Source: Bacillota bacterium (GTDB lineage: Bacteria; Bacillota; Clostridia; Lachnospirales; Bianqueaceae). Taken from it: DNA of 18,121 nt. Within the stretch, counting starts at the first letter, position 1; each line of letters begins with the position of its first letter. The stretch is taken from the NCBI GenBank assembly GCA_017467985.1, contig JAFUJY010000146.1, forward strand, positions 1 to 18,121. The letters are read 5' to 3'. Positions 5,778-14,031 of this stretch are shown piece after piece. A program made the translations under genes and the position numbers. The notes beneath the pieces were generated by a model. The model ran no database searches and was not told the DNA's origin. It saw only the letters and a list, made by a program, of their open reading frames with translations.

Positions 5778-8006
5778 TTACAGCCATTCTTTCGTGATGA
5801 TATCTCGCTGGAAGGGCGTCAGTGTGCCATCTTCGGCCACAACAATGTCTGCCAGCGTGGGATCTGTTACCAGTTCGCCACCGCGCGCCTTCACATTTAA
5901 TTCTACCAGTTCTTTCAAACTGGGCTTTTTCATGTGAACCGCTGCGTAGCAGGCTGTTGCGATGCGAGGCATCACATTTTCCAGAGTCAGTGTGCCAGCC
6001 CCGGGAATCACATTCCCTTCGGTGCCAGTACTTAGCGTCTCCAGCATGCCAGCACGGCTGAATCCACCGCGAATGGACATATCGCACCAGACAACTTCTT
6101 CGTTCTTCACATCGTAAATCAACGGAAGAGATGTGACACTGTCATCTGTCAGATCCATGCGGTAGCGCACAGTGGAGGGTTCAAATACCCGGCCGTTGAA
6201 GTCGCCGCTGCCATCATTCGGCATATCTTTGCGCAGCATCAAACCAGCAAAGCACCGTTCCATCTGGTTAAAGGGAATGTGGCTATAGCTAAAGATCTGC
6301 ATCACCACATAGCGGATGTCAGGATTCTTTTTCAGCCCCTCCAAGCAGACATCCACGTACTCGGACAATCCCTCCTGGCAGTTAGAGGAATCGCCGGAAT
6401 GCATTGCCAGTTCTTCGACCTTTAAATTGGTCCAGGAACACTGGGTTACACCCTCGAAGAACTTGTTCAGGAATGTCACCGACAAGTCCACAAAGCCGCC
6501 CATTCTAGGGATCTTCTTGTACACGAAAAATCGCAGTACATCGGTATCCTGCTCCACCTTCATTCGAGAACCGCGAGAAATGATACGATACCCGGCGGAT
6601 TCATCCCGGCTGCCAAAAGGAATATGGAAACTGGCCATATTATCGGCTATATACACCTTTCCTAGCGGGGATTTTGCTGCGAAACGCTGTACCAGTGCCT
6701 GCTCCAGCATCTGGGAGGCTTCCTGTACCAGCTCCGGCTTTATGGGAGTCTTATGATCCGCTACCAGCCGAACCTTATCGGTTTTTCCTTGCGGAAAAAC
6801 TGCCCGGATCTTTTCCGGAATATAGTGATCCAGCGCACACTTCGCATTTAACAGCACACTGGCATCCACTTCAGCGGCTTTTTCGCCGATTAAAGCGATG
6901 GCCTGTCTGCCTTCTGCCAGATCTTTACACCGGGACAGCAGATGTGCCAGCCGGCGTACTGCATTGCCAGGATTTTGGATTGCCAGCTTCGCTGCTTCCA
7001 GTCCTCGACCTTCATGCAGTAACCGCTCCAGCTTGGCGGCTTGAGTCTCTACCTTTTCACCCTCCTTAATGGCACGAAGCAAGGCTACACTTCGAGGTGC
7101 CACTGACTGGTATTTTTCCGGATGAATGCGATTCCAGAACAGAACCACAAACTCCCGCTCTTTGTAAGCAGACTCCAGAAAAGACTGGTAGTAGTGGCGA
7201 AGTCCCCGTTCCATCTGTACCAGCAACCACTTACGGGTCTGGTTTTTCAGATTTCCCAGTCGGAAATTGTACTGGATATCAATCTTTCTATCCAGCAGAG
7301 CTGCATACACTCTCTTCACGTCCACGAAGGACTTGAGTGTCAGCTGCAAATTAAAATCTACTTTCTGCTGCAGCCCTACCAGAAAAGCCAACGTTTCCTT
7401 AAACGGAATCTCCTCCGGAATCATACGCTGTTTTTCAACCCAGGAGTTTTGGGTGAAAATTTGTGTCAGTAACTGACGATCCAGCCGAGACAGGGCCATA
7501 CGGCTGCCCAACAGATTACAACTGGTACTATAGAAGTCGTCCATCGTCCCTAGTGTGATGGTATCCATAGACTCCAGGTCCAGTTCCAGCGGAGTTCTTT
7601 CGGTATGTTCGGTATATTTTCCCAGACCCAAGAAGCGTCGGGCATGCTTTTCTTCGAAGATATATCCCAACAGATCTGCCAGATATCCTGCAAATCGCAG
7701 GCTGCTCAGTTCTTCCAGGCTCTTCATCCGGCATTCTCTGGGAAAATTCGGGAAAAGAAAATCATCCATGTCCACATCGGCACCCTTTTGAATCTTTAAC
7801 AGCTCCAATAGCATGGCACTGTTTTCCTGAAATGATTCTTCGCTCAGGCTGGCAAATGCCTGTACCAGCTCCGGTGCCAGAATAAATCCCAGCTGGGCTG
7901 CGGAAACCTGCAGAGCCTGTATCTGCTCTTTGCTCCTTTGGTCATTTTCTTTTTCTATAATAAAGCTGGCACGCTTATTAATCATCAATTCGTTAATCAC
8001 TCTCAT
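5778..8006 (-). CDS. Long protein with C-terminal TerD-like domain
   Basis: A 742-residue cytoplasmic protein without signal peptide or membrane segments. The C-terminal part resembles the TerD (tellurium/stress resistance) fold. It has L-R-F-F-V-Y near 491-496, V-D-L-S near 506-509, then H-S-G-D (536-539) and G-L-S-E-Y-V-D-V, the usual H-x-G-D...G...E layout of the calcium-binding domain. The segment before it, R-I-I-S-R-G-S-R-M (474-482), and the helical middle part with V-V-L-F-W-N-R-I-H-P (287-296) recall, from memory, the long TerD-domain proteins of actinobacteria. The N-terminal 200 residues are not recognised. It lies 12 bp behind the DUF2812 gene with AAGGAGG in front of the ATG, so it is the last gene of the PadR operon. 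A stress or envelope role is inference only. Confidence 0.75.
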   Translation of the reverse strand: MRVINELMINKRASFIIEKENDQRSKEQIQALQVSAAQLGFILAPELVQAFASLSEESFQENSAMLLELLKIQKGADVDMDDFLFPNFPRECRMKSLEELSSLRFAGYLADLLGYIFEEKHARRFLGLGKYTEHTERTPLELDLESMDTITLGTMDDFYSTSCNLLGSRMALSRLDRQLLTQIFTQNSWVEKQRMIPEEIPFKETLAFLVGLQQKVDFNLQLTLKSFVDVKRVYAALLDRKIDIQYNFRLGNLKNQTRKWLLVQMERGLRHYYQSFLESAYKEREFVVLFWNRIHPEKYQSVAPRSVALLRAIKEGEKVETQAAKLERLLHEGRGLEAAKLAIQNPGNAVRRLAHLLSRCKDLAEGRQAIALIGEKAAEVDASVLLNAKCALDHYIPEKIRAVFPQGKTDKVRLVADHKTPIKPELVQEASQMLEQALVQRFAAKSPLGKVYIADNMASFHIPFGSRDESAGYRIISRGSRMKVEQDTDVLRFFVYKKIPRMGGFVDLSVTFLNKFFEGVTQCSWTNLKVEELAMHSGDSSNCQEGLSEYVDVCLEGLKKNPDIRYVVMQIFSYSHIPFNQMERCFAGLMLRKDMPNDGSGDFNGRVFEPSTVRYRMDLTDDSVTSLPLIYDVKNEEVVWCDMSIRGGFSRAGMLETLSTGTEGNVIPGAGTLTLENVMPRIATACYAAVHMKKPSLKELVELNVKARGGELVTDPTLADIVVAEDGTLTPFQRDIITKEWL

Positions 8007-8018
8007 GGTAATTCCTCC

Positions 8019-9149
8019 TTATGATTTGCTTGCTAGCACCTCCAACGGCGAAATTATTTTTTTATCCGCCAAAGTAAAGAAATAAATATAGTTTTCTTTC
8101 ACTGCAATGTAATCTACCCGACCTGCATATGCCAGATCCAGCCCCTCGAGTTCTACCAGCTGATAATCATCCAAGCTGTCCGCAAAAGTGGAATCTGTTA
8201 CGATCGTTTCCAGGTACCGGTATGCAGTTTCCCTATCTTTGAATTCATAAATATCCTGGTACAGCATCACATCCTCCACGCATTCCCGTACATCCCAGAC
8301 TTTGCAGATTAATGACTGGCTGACTTCTACCCGATTGCATTCTTCCACACTGCGAAACATACCTTTACGTTCACCTTCCACACCGAAATCTGCCAGCACC
8401 AAATATGGACCTTCTTTCTCTGTCGGCAGCAGGTAATGTTCTGAACTTACCAGCTGATACAACGAAATTACCCCTGCCACCCCGATGGCTGCCCACATCA
8501 AGGAGCTGGCAATGCGATGGGGCCAATGCTTTTTGTTGGGAGAATGATCCAACGGCTGCCCTTTTTTCATTTGACGATACAGTCGGGCGATACGATACTC
8601 CGCATATAACAACCGAAAAGCGCTCTGATTATATAACAGCATAACTAATAGTACCAGCCCCGTTCCAATTATCCAAGCCTTTCGTATATCCATTGCCAGT
8701 TTCCAGTCCAGCAGACCTGCGATTCCCAATACTGCCAGCACATCCAACACTACCATAATCAACGCAATCACCCAGCCACCACGGTAAATTCTGCGAAGCT
8801 GTTTCATAGTATCAGCTTGCTGTGTGGAATCCTGGTAGATTTCCGGCGCATCGCTGCCCTCCGCTGCAGTAAATACATTAATCACACTGGCACCTGTCAC
8901 AAATTGCCAACCACACTCTTCATACAATGCAATCTGCTCTTCTGGCAATTCGGTACCATCAAAAGCACTGGTCGTTGATAATTCTACCCGATATCTGCGC
9001 TTTTCCGGTTCCGCTTTTTCAAAACGACTGAGATATAAGCCCCGCTTAACTAATTGCCAGCCCTTTGCTGCCATATCTTCATAAAACTTTTCGGTCTCCC
9101 CGATGGCATAATCTGCGGGATGAAATCTATATGTTCTATTCATTTTCAT
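8019..9149 (-). CDS. DUF2812 membrane protein
   Basis: A 376-residue membrane protein. The N-terminal 95 residues (R-T-Y-R-F-H-P...M-A-A-K-G-W-Q-L then Y-E-E-C-G-W-Q-F-V) show the two G-W-Q repeats of the DUF2812 domain. Three hydrophobic spans follow at about 125-147, 158-173 and 214-234. The C-terminal 140 residues are soluble and probably outside. The start is set at ATG 9149 rather than the upstream in-frame start at 9179, because GGAGG lies nine bases before it and the domain begins immediately. It overlaps the padR-type gene by 14 nt, indicating translational coupling. DUF2812 proteins are commonly paired with PadR regulators in Firmicutes; their function is unknown. Confidence 0.88.
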   Translation of the reverse strand: MKMNRTYRFHPADYAIGETEKFYEDMAAKGWQLVKRGLYLSRFEKAEPEKRRYRVELSTTSAFDGTELPEEQIALYEECGWQFVTGASVINVFTAAEGSDAPEIYQDSTQQADTMKQLRRIYRGGWVIALIMVVLDVLAVLGIAGLLDWKLAMDIRKAWIIGTGLVLLVMLLYNQSAFRLLYAEYRIARLYRQMKKGQPLDHSPNKKHWPHRIASSLMWAAIGVAGVISLYQLVSSEHYLLPTEKEGPYLVLADFGVEGERKGMFRSVEECNRVEVSQSLICKVWDVRECVEDVMLYQDIYEFKDRETAYRYLETIVTDSTFADSLDDYQLVELEGLDLAYAGRVDYIAVKENYIYFFTLADKKIISPLEVLASKS

Positions 9150-9456
9150 TTTCCTCTTCCTCCAATACCTTTCCGTCATCCACGAGATGCTTCAACCGCT
9201 CATATTCTGCCAGCAGTGCATCTTTACCAGCAGGCGTAATGCTATATGTTTTGCGCCGATCCTCTTCAGAATTCAACACAATCCAACCGTCCTTTTTCAT
9301 ACGGGTTAAGACCCCATACAGTGTCCCCGGTCCCATGTGCAGCCGTCCTCGGGACAGTTCTGTGATGCGCTGCATCATGCCATAACCATGAGCCGGTTTC
9401 AAAAGTGCCAGTAAAATATAATACATCGCTTCTGTCATCGGGCTATTTTCTGCCAT
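9136..9456 (-). CDS. PadR-family transcriptional regulator
   Basis: A 106-residue winged-helix regulator of the short PadR subfamily. The sequence M-T-E-A-M-Y-Y-I-L-L-A-L-L opens the first helix. G-Y-G-M-M-Q-R-I-T and M-G-P-G-T-L-Y-G-V-L form the helix-turn-helix, and R-R-K-T-Y-S-I-T-P-A-G is the wing. The tail is a run of Glu and Asn. The start is ATG 9456, with AAGGGGGTGATGG upstream; the longer in-frame extension to 9567 runs through the promoter and was rejected. It probably represses its own operon (with the DUF2812 and TerD-like genes) through the dyad at 9484-9493. The inducing signal is unknown. Confidence 0.93.
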   Translation of the reverse strand: MAENSPMTEAMYYILLALLKPAHGYGMMQRITELSRGRLHMGPGTLYGVLTRMKKDGWIVLNSEEDRRKTYSITPAGKDALLAEYERLKHLVDDGKVLEEEENENE

Positions 9457-9483
9457 GCCATCACCCCCTTTTATTATGCGACG

Positions 9484-9493
9484 CGATATATCG
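9484..9493. promoter_or_regulatory. Candidate PadR operator (perfect dyad)
   Basis: CGATATATCG is a perfect 10-bp palindrome placed about 10 bp after the -10 box of the padR promoter, overlapping the expected transcription start. An AT-rich dyad here fits autorepression by the PadR protein. This is inferred from position only. Confidence 0.45.
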
Positions 9494-9502
9494 TCTAACA
9501 TA

Positions 9503-9531
9503 ATAGTAGCATGCCAGCCGCAAATTGTCAA
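9503..9531 (-). promoter_or_regulatory. Sigma-A promoter of the PadR operon
   Basis: A perfect TTGACA (9531-9526) and TACTAT (9508-9503) on the minus strand, separated by 17 bp. The spacer contains one copy of the TGCCAG/CTGGCA motif. It is the only good promoter ahead of the three-gene operon. Confidence 0.72.
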
Positions 9532-9571
9532 TAGAAATGCTGGTATTTTTCGCTGCCAACATCCCAACTTC

Positions 9572-9601
9572 TATCATAAACAGGCACAGAGCTCATACAA
9601 T
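9572..9601 (+). promoter_or_regulatory. Sigma-E-like promoter of spoIIID
   Basis: CATACAAT at 9594-9601 matches the sigma-E -10 consensus (CATACA-T) exactly. An ATCATAA-type -35 box (9572-9580) lies 13-14 bp upstream. In Bacillus subtilis, spoIIID is transcribed by mother-cell sigma-E, so the site fits both sequence and gene. The start codon is 29 bp beyond the -10 box. Confidence 0.65.
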
Positions 9602-9629
9602 GTAAAAACGAAATTCTCCGGAGAAGAAT

Positions 9630-9929
9630 ATGAATAGCTATCACCTGTATAAGCATAAACAAATCGAGGAACGGGCAGTTGAAATTGCCAACTATATTAT
9701 TGAAAACAATGCCACTGTCCGGGAAACCGCAAAAAAGTTCGGTATCAGCAAAAGTACTGTACATAAGGATGTAACCGAACGACTCTCTCGTATCGATCCG
9801 CTGCTGGCAGGTCAAACCCGCAAAATTCTGGAAGTCAATAAAGCCGAGCGCCATATCCGCGGCGGACTGGCAACCCGAGAAAAATATTTAAATCTTTCTC
9901 ACGCCCAGCAGCGTACCAGTTTCTTTTAG
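9630..9929 (+). CDS. spoIIID: Stage III sporulation transcriptional regulator SpoIIID
   Basis: Mother-cell DNA-binding protein that activates and represses sigma-E genes during sporulation; 99 residues against about 93 in Bacillus subtilis. The helix-turn-helix is V-R-E-T-A-K-K-F-G-I-S-K-S-T-V-H-K-D (about 30-47), nearly identical to the known protein. The basic C-terminal helix H-I-R-G-G-L-A-T-R-E-K-Y is also conserved. The start follows GGAG, and the promoter is sigma-E-like. The last residues (R-T-S-F-F) and the stop codon lie inside a 23-bp tandem repeat, so the C-terminal end may have been altered by that repeat. It is divergent from the padR operon and has a terminator downstream. Confidence 0.96.
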   Translation: MNSYHLYKHKQIEERAVEIANYIIENNATVRETAKKFGISKSTVHKDVTERLSRIDPLLAGQTRKILEVNKAERHIRGGLATREKYLNLSHAQQRTSFF

Positions 9930-9958
9930 TGTCATGTACCAGTTTTCTCTAGTGTCAC
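9913..9958 (+). repeat. Two tandem copies of a 23-bp repeat at the end of spoIIID
   Basis: Units 9913-9935 and 9936-9958 match at 19 of 23 positions. Each runs GTACCAGTTT...TAGTGTCA and contains one TACCAG motif. The first unit supplies the last codons and the TAG stop of spoIIID. Tandem units ending in TAGTGTCA recall the end structures of some IS21-family elements, but no transposase is near. Confidence 0.75.
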
Positions 9959-9998
9959 AATAATTGATTTACTGTACTGGCAATGAGCATAAAATATT

Positions 9999-10044
9999 AG
10001 CCTGACAGCACTTTCTATTACAAAGAAGGCCGTCAGGCTTTTTT
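9999..10044 (+). terminator. Terminator after spoIIID
   Basis: Arms AGCCTGAC (9999-10006) and GTCAGGCT (10032-10039) pair perfectly, followed by six T (10039-10044). The loop of about 25 nt is long and partly continues the stem after one mismatch. On the opposite strand it can also close the rhamnosidase operon, whose last gene ends at 10048, though its T tract there is poor. Confidence 0.8.
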
Positions 10045-10047
10045 CAA

Positions 10048-12255
10048 TTAAAACTCAATTGTATACTGGCAGATCCCTTCTTCTGCCAGTTGTACCAGTT
10101 TCTTTCCCGCATATTCTAGGCAGATACTGGCAGTCGCCCCCTTGGGCACCTCTATCTCCACATACACCTTTTCATCGATATGCCAGCTGCAGCGTACCAG
10201 CCCCATAGGAGTATCAATCACCGTTTCCGCCCAACTTAAACCACATTCCAGTGCAGGGCACACATCGAATCTGGCATATCCATCTTTGATATTTCGTATA
10301 CCAGCAATATGAGAATATAAATATCCTTCATAAGTAGCAAGAAAATAGTGGTTATGGGAACGGGCAGTCAGTTCCCAAGACTCCCAGGCAGAAGTTGCTC
10401 CCTTTGTCAGCCAGAATCCCCAGCTGGGATAAGTGGTCTGCGTCAATAACCGTTGGGCTACATCCACATATCCGCCATCACACAATACTGGCAGAAGAAA
10501 CATCGTTCCGGCACAACCCGTGTCCAAATGATAATCCCTGCGGCGAATATCCTCTACCAGCTTTTCCAACACCTTTTCTTTTTCCTGTGCCAACCCAAAT
10601 GCCAGTGGAAGAATATTTGAGGTTTGGCGATACTTTTGCCGATTGCCAGCAGGCTCCCATATAGTGGTTTCATAATAACCATCCCGATAGAATCTGGCAT
10701 TAAAAGCCTGGTAAATTTCTTTACGAGCATTCTCGTACTCTGCCACCTCATCCTGCGAACCAAATTGTTCTGACAGCTGGATCATTGCTCCCAGCATTCC
10801 GTAAATAAAGGCAGTCGCACCAATTTCAGATCCTTCTGATGCCATCGGTATCAGACTTAAAGATTCACCGTTCATGGGCGATACCCAGTCACAGAATACA
10901 TCCTTTTGCCAGATCCAGCCCATTTGGCGAATTTCTTCAATATCCTGCCGCGCAAATCGTCGTAAAGCCGGATACAGTTGGGCTACTTTTTCCCGCATAC
11001 CGCAGTAATCCAGCAGTGCCAGCGCGCCAAAGACAAAAACCGTATTCCACACCGGTGAGTTTTCCGTTTGCCAGTCCGCCGTAGGTACCATGACCGGCAC
11101 TTGCCCGTATTCATTCAGGCAATCCTCCATGGTATCCAGAAATGCTGCGAAATACTCGCCCATATTAAAATTATACATCATGGATGCCAGACCACAGTTG
11201 GCATCTCCCAGCCAGCCATTTTTCTCCCAAACAGGGGTATCCGTAGGCTTGCCTTGGAAATTATTTAAAAGTGTCCGGCGCATCATATCATGCAGCTGAT
11301 TAATCATCGGATCCGAACACCGGAATGCCGACCGATTTTCCACGTCGTTAGCCACTCGGTACACCTCAATGTCCTGGGACCGCAGTTCTCCGGAATAACC
11401 GCTGATTTCAATATACTCAAATCCTTTATAGCTAAACTTGGGCTCAAAAATGCCAGCATATCCATCACTGATAAAATGATCCTGCTGCAGGTAACAGTCT
11501 GGCCACCAACCACCTTCCGGCCCTTCATTTTTTCCAATTCGCTGAACCTTGTCCTCTGCCAGCGCCTCGCCATAGGTAATGGTAATTTCTTCGTCCCGGG
11601 GTGCATCCAGATACAGTTTGGCCCAACCTGTTACCATTTCTGGCATAGTAATGAGATATGTACCATCCGCCAGCTTCTCCTGTGCAGCTGGTATCACCCG
11701 AGCAATCCGGCGAATGGGCGGCATGGTCTGGGGACAGAGTTGTCCCTTGGGACCTTCTACCAGTTCTACTGACTGCCAGTTGGTAATTCGCTTTCTGGCA
11801 TCGTATGTTTCTCCCTGATAGATGCTGTTAAAGGTGATCCTCCCTTCTAATGTTACCAGCCAACTTTCGTCAGTAACAATCTGCTCCCCATCCATATCTA
11901 GTTCCAGCCACAAACACGGGGCTGAGCGCCACTTGGCAATCTGCCAGTTCCACACACCACTATTTTCGTTATAAAAACCACAGCCCAACTCCACTGTCAG
12001 CAAATTATGCCCTTTTTTCAAAATATGAGCCACGTCATACTCACAATATAATACCCGCTGGGTATACTGGGTGTTGGCAGGATTTAATACGCTGTCATCC
12101 GGCAATTGACCATTGATTCGCAGTTCAAAAAGTCCCAGGCCGCAAATTCGCAGCATTGCTTTTTCTGGTACTTGTGCCAGCGAAAATTCTTTTTTGAAGA
12201 TCGGTGCCATCCGATCCTCAAGGGTCATTCTGGCACCGATCCATTTACCGTTCAT
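10048..12255 (-). CDS. Alpha-L-rhamnosidase, GH78 family
   Basis: Inverting glycosidase that releases terminal alpha-L-rhamnose; 735 residues, at the short end for the family. An N-terminal beta-sandwich region (W-I-G-A to about residue 305, including F-E-L-R-I-N-G and A-N-T-Q-Y) precedes an (alpha/alpha)6 catalytic domain. The signature T-D-T-P-V-W-E-K-N-G-W-L-G-D (338-351) has Asp339, Glu344 and Asp351 at the 5- and 7-residue spacing I recall for the catalytic set of Bacillus RhaB. Glu625 in G-A-T-S-A-W-E-S-W is the candidate general base. The usual R-D-E-R of that motif is replaced here. There is no signal peptide, so it acts in the cytoplasm. It overlaps the lyase gene by 11 bp and is last in the operon. 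Confidence 0.92.
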   Translation of the reverse strand: MNGKWIGARMTLEDRMAPIFKKEFSLAQVPEKAMLRICGLGLFELRINGQLPDDSVLNPANTQYTQRVLYCEYDVAHILKKGHNLLTVELGCGFYNENSGVWNWQIAKWRSAPCLWLELDMDGEQIVTDESWLVTLEGRITFNSIYQGETYDARKRITNWQSVELVEGPKGQLCPQTMPPIRRIARVIPAAQEKLADGTYLITMPEMVTGWAKLYLDAPRDEEITITYGEALAEDKVQRIGKNEGPEGGWWPDCYLQQDHFISDGYAGIFEPKFSYKGFEYIEISGYSGELRSQDIEVYRVANDVENRSAFRCSDPMINQLHDMMRRTLLNNFQGKPTDTPVWEKNGWLGDANCGLASMMYNFNMGEYFAAFLDTMEDCLNEYGQVPVMVPTADWQTENSPVWNTVFVFGALALLDYCGMREKVAQLYPALRRFARQDIEEIRQMGWIWQKDVFCDWVSPMNGESLSLIPMASEGSEIGATAFIYGMLGAMIQLSEQFGSQDEVAEYENARKEIYQAFNARFYRDGYYETTIWEPAGNRQKYRQTSNILPLAFGLAQEKEKVLEKLVEDIRRRDYHLDTGCAGTMFLLPVLCDGGYVDVAQRLLTQTTYPSWGFWLTKGATSAWESWELTARSHNHYFLATYEGYLYSHIAGIRNIKDGYARFDVCPALECGLSWAETVIDTPMGLVRCSWHIDEKVYVEIEVPKGATASICLEYAGKKLVQLAEEGICQYTIEF

Positions 12256-14029
12256 ATTTCACCTCAAACCTAGCTTTCTTGCCATGCTGGCGCAAAATAA
12301 TCACATTTCGCTTAATATCCGCCGGGTTACTGGGGGACAGACCAGTAAACACCTCCATGCCAGCAGCCACCGGGATCGTAATTGTTAGTTTTTCGCCGCT
12401 TTCCAGCGTAAAGCTGGCAATAAATGTGTCCGTACCATTCATTTTTTGAATTTCTTCCAGATATTCGTAGCCCTCCTGACCTTCCAGTGTGCCAGCTTCC
12501 CCATTCCAAGAATACTGCGCAGTTCCCATAGAATGGAAGAACCAATCATATACATGCTCATCTTCGCTTTCCAAAACAGTTACATCCCGCACACTGGCAT
12601 CTTCCACAGTCAAAGTCCGCTGGGATATTGTTAACCCGGGCCACTGGCACACTGCCCGAATACCATCCTCCACCTTTTCCACCCTGGACTCTACCATTTC
12701 ATAGGGATGGGCACCATCCACACAAATGGTATTATGGGACGGAGCTTGGCGATACCAGCCCGGTACCAGTACATGAGCGTAACCCGGCGTCCCCAGATCA
12801 TCAGAAAATGGTGCCAGCACCACTGACAGATTATCCCGATGACGGTGACTCAAACACAGCACGCTGCTCTTTAAAATCATATGGAAGGGCTTTTTTAACA
12901 CTGCCAGCTTCGTTGCTTCCATCATAACCACATCATCTTCCACAGGCTCAAACAACAGTGCCAGCGGAATCATCAGTGCCTCCGGCTCTTTTTTCCAGAT
13001 CCGCTGCACTTGACCGGTTATCACATCATCAGAAAATACCCGAGCCGCCATTAGAATCTGACGGGCATATGTAGCGATCGTACGGGGATACCAGCCATCA
13101 TTTACGGACTGCAGCGTGTATTGGTCATGGGACAGCTCCAACGGTGCCGCATACATCTTAATAAACATATCCAGCAATGGATCTTCCGGGTATCGTTCTG
13201 CCAGCATGGTAAAGAAATAAGTCAAGCCTTCTGAGGTATAATAATGATAGTGCAAAGACCCTTCGTACCAGATGCCATCCTCCGTATAGCCTTGAGTGAT
13301 CTGATTAGACAATCCATAGGTACTGTAAACCGCATGGTCAAACAGTTCATGGTCATTAAAATACAAACTGATCATGCCAAGAGCACACATCATCCAGGTA
13401 TCAATATTATGAATACGCTTAATCTGAGGAGTCAAAAGATCTGCGATGGGGCGGAACAGTTTTTTGTACCAGTAATCTTTCTTCTCAGCCGAGATCAAGT
13501 TCCTACAGGCTGCCAGGGAACGAAGCAGCGCAATGGCCCAAACCGCTTCGTCCAAATTCTGCTCCATCACTTTGGCAATCCCCACATTCCAGCCATGCTC
13601 CGGGAATTCATGATAGCGATCCGCATAAAAATCAATATAACGAATCAAATATGCCAGCGCCTCTTGATCTCCCAGCACCGCACACAGTGCCGCACTCTCT
13701 GCAAACACCGCATACTCTGCCCGATAATAATATACCCAGGCCATATCATGTTTGTCACTGGAGGCGGTTGCTCCACAATTCGGACAGGTAAATACATGGG
13801 GCGGGTTGTATGGCATGTCCAAATCCATAATCATCTGGGATGCACACTTGGGACAAACAAAATCGTGTCCCCAACCGCTCATCCGAGAAGAATCATCCGC
13901 AAAATGGTTTCTGGCATACTCCGTTGTTTTCTTTGCCAGTTCCACCACCTTCTGGTACTGTGGCTTTTTCTTTAACAGTCTGGCAATCTCAGCCCCATTA
14001 TTTGAATACGTATATGATTTACGAACCAT
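12245..14029 (-). CDS. Heparinase II/III-family polysaccharide lyase
   Basis: Predicted uronic-acid-cleaving lyase of 594 residues, without signal peptide. A zinc-ribbon-like pair C-P-K-C (59-62) and C-P-N-C (82-85) precedes an alpha/alpha toroid of about 90-340, with D-G-I-W-Y-E-G-S near 251-258 and H-Y-H-Y-Y next to it. A C-terminal beta-sandwich from about 370 carries H-R-H-R-D-N-L-S (395-402) and A-P-S-H-N-T (429-434), the usual conserved His positions. The cysteine pair is, from memory, regular in Firmicutes members. Substrate is not predictable: heparin need not be it, since the family includes lyases for alginate oligomers and plant glycans. It starts 2 bp after the esterase stop and shares 11 bp with the rhamnosidase gene. 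Confidence 0.88.
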   Translation of the reverse strand: MVRKSYTYSNNGAEIARLLKKKPQYQKVVELAKKTTEYARNHFADDSSRMSGWGHDFVCPKCASQMIMDLDMPYNPPHVFTCPNCGATASSDKHDMAWVYYYRAEYAVFAESAALCAVLGDQEALAYLIRYIDFYADRYHEFPEHGWNVGIAKVMEQNLDEAVWAIALLRSLAACRNLISAEKKDYWYKKLFRPIADLLTPQIKRIHNIDTWMMCALGMISLYFNDHELFDHAVYSTYGLSNQITQGYTEDGIWYEGSLHYHYYTSEGLTYFFTMLAERYPEDPLLDMFIKMYAAPLELSHDQYTLQSVNDGWYPRTIATYARQILMAARVFSDDVITGQVQRIWKKEPEALMIPLALLFEPVEDDVVMMEATKLAVLKKPFHMILKSSVLCLSHRHRDNLSVVLAPFSDDLGTPGYAHVLVPGWYRQAPSHNTICVDGAHPYEMVESRVEKVEDGIRAVCQWPGLTISQRTLTVEDASVRDVTVLESEDEHVYDWFFHSMGTAQYSWNGEAGTLEGQEGYEYLEEIQKMNGTDTFIASFTLESGEKLTITIPVAAGMEVFTGLSPSNPADIKRNVIILRQHGKKARFEVKYER

Positions 14030-14031
14030 GA

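Noticed and set aside
9457..9567. Longer PadR start at 9567
   Set aside because: It runs through the TTGACA promoter and the dyad. The family domain begins just after the ATG at 9456, which has a ribosome site.
9913..9958. A complete insertion sequence next to spoIIID
   Set aside because: Only short tandem units are present; no transposase gene or second end is found nearby.
13244..13975. 243-residue ORF on the plus strand
   Set aside because: It lies wholly inside the heparinase-family gene on the other strand, has no ribosome site and no recognisable protein pattern.
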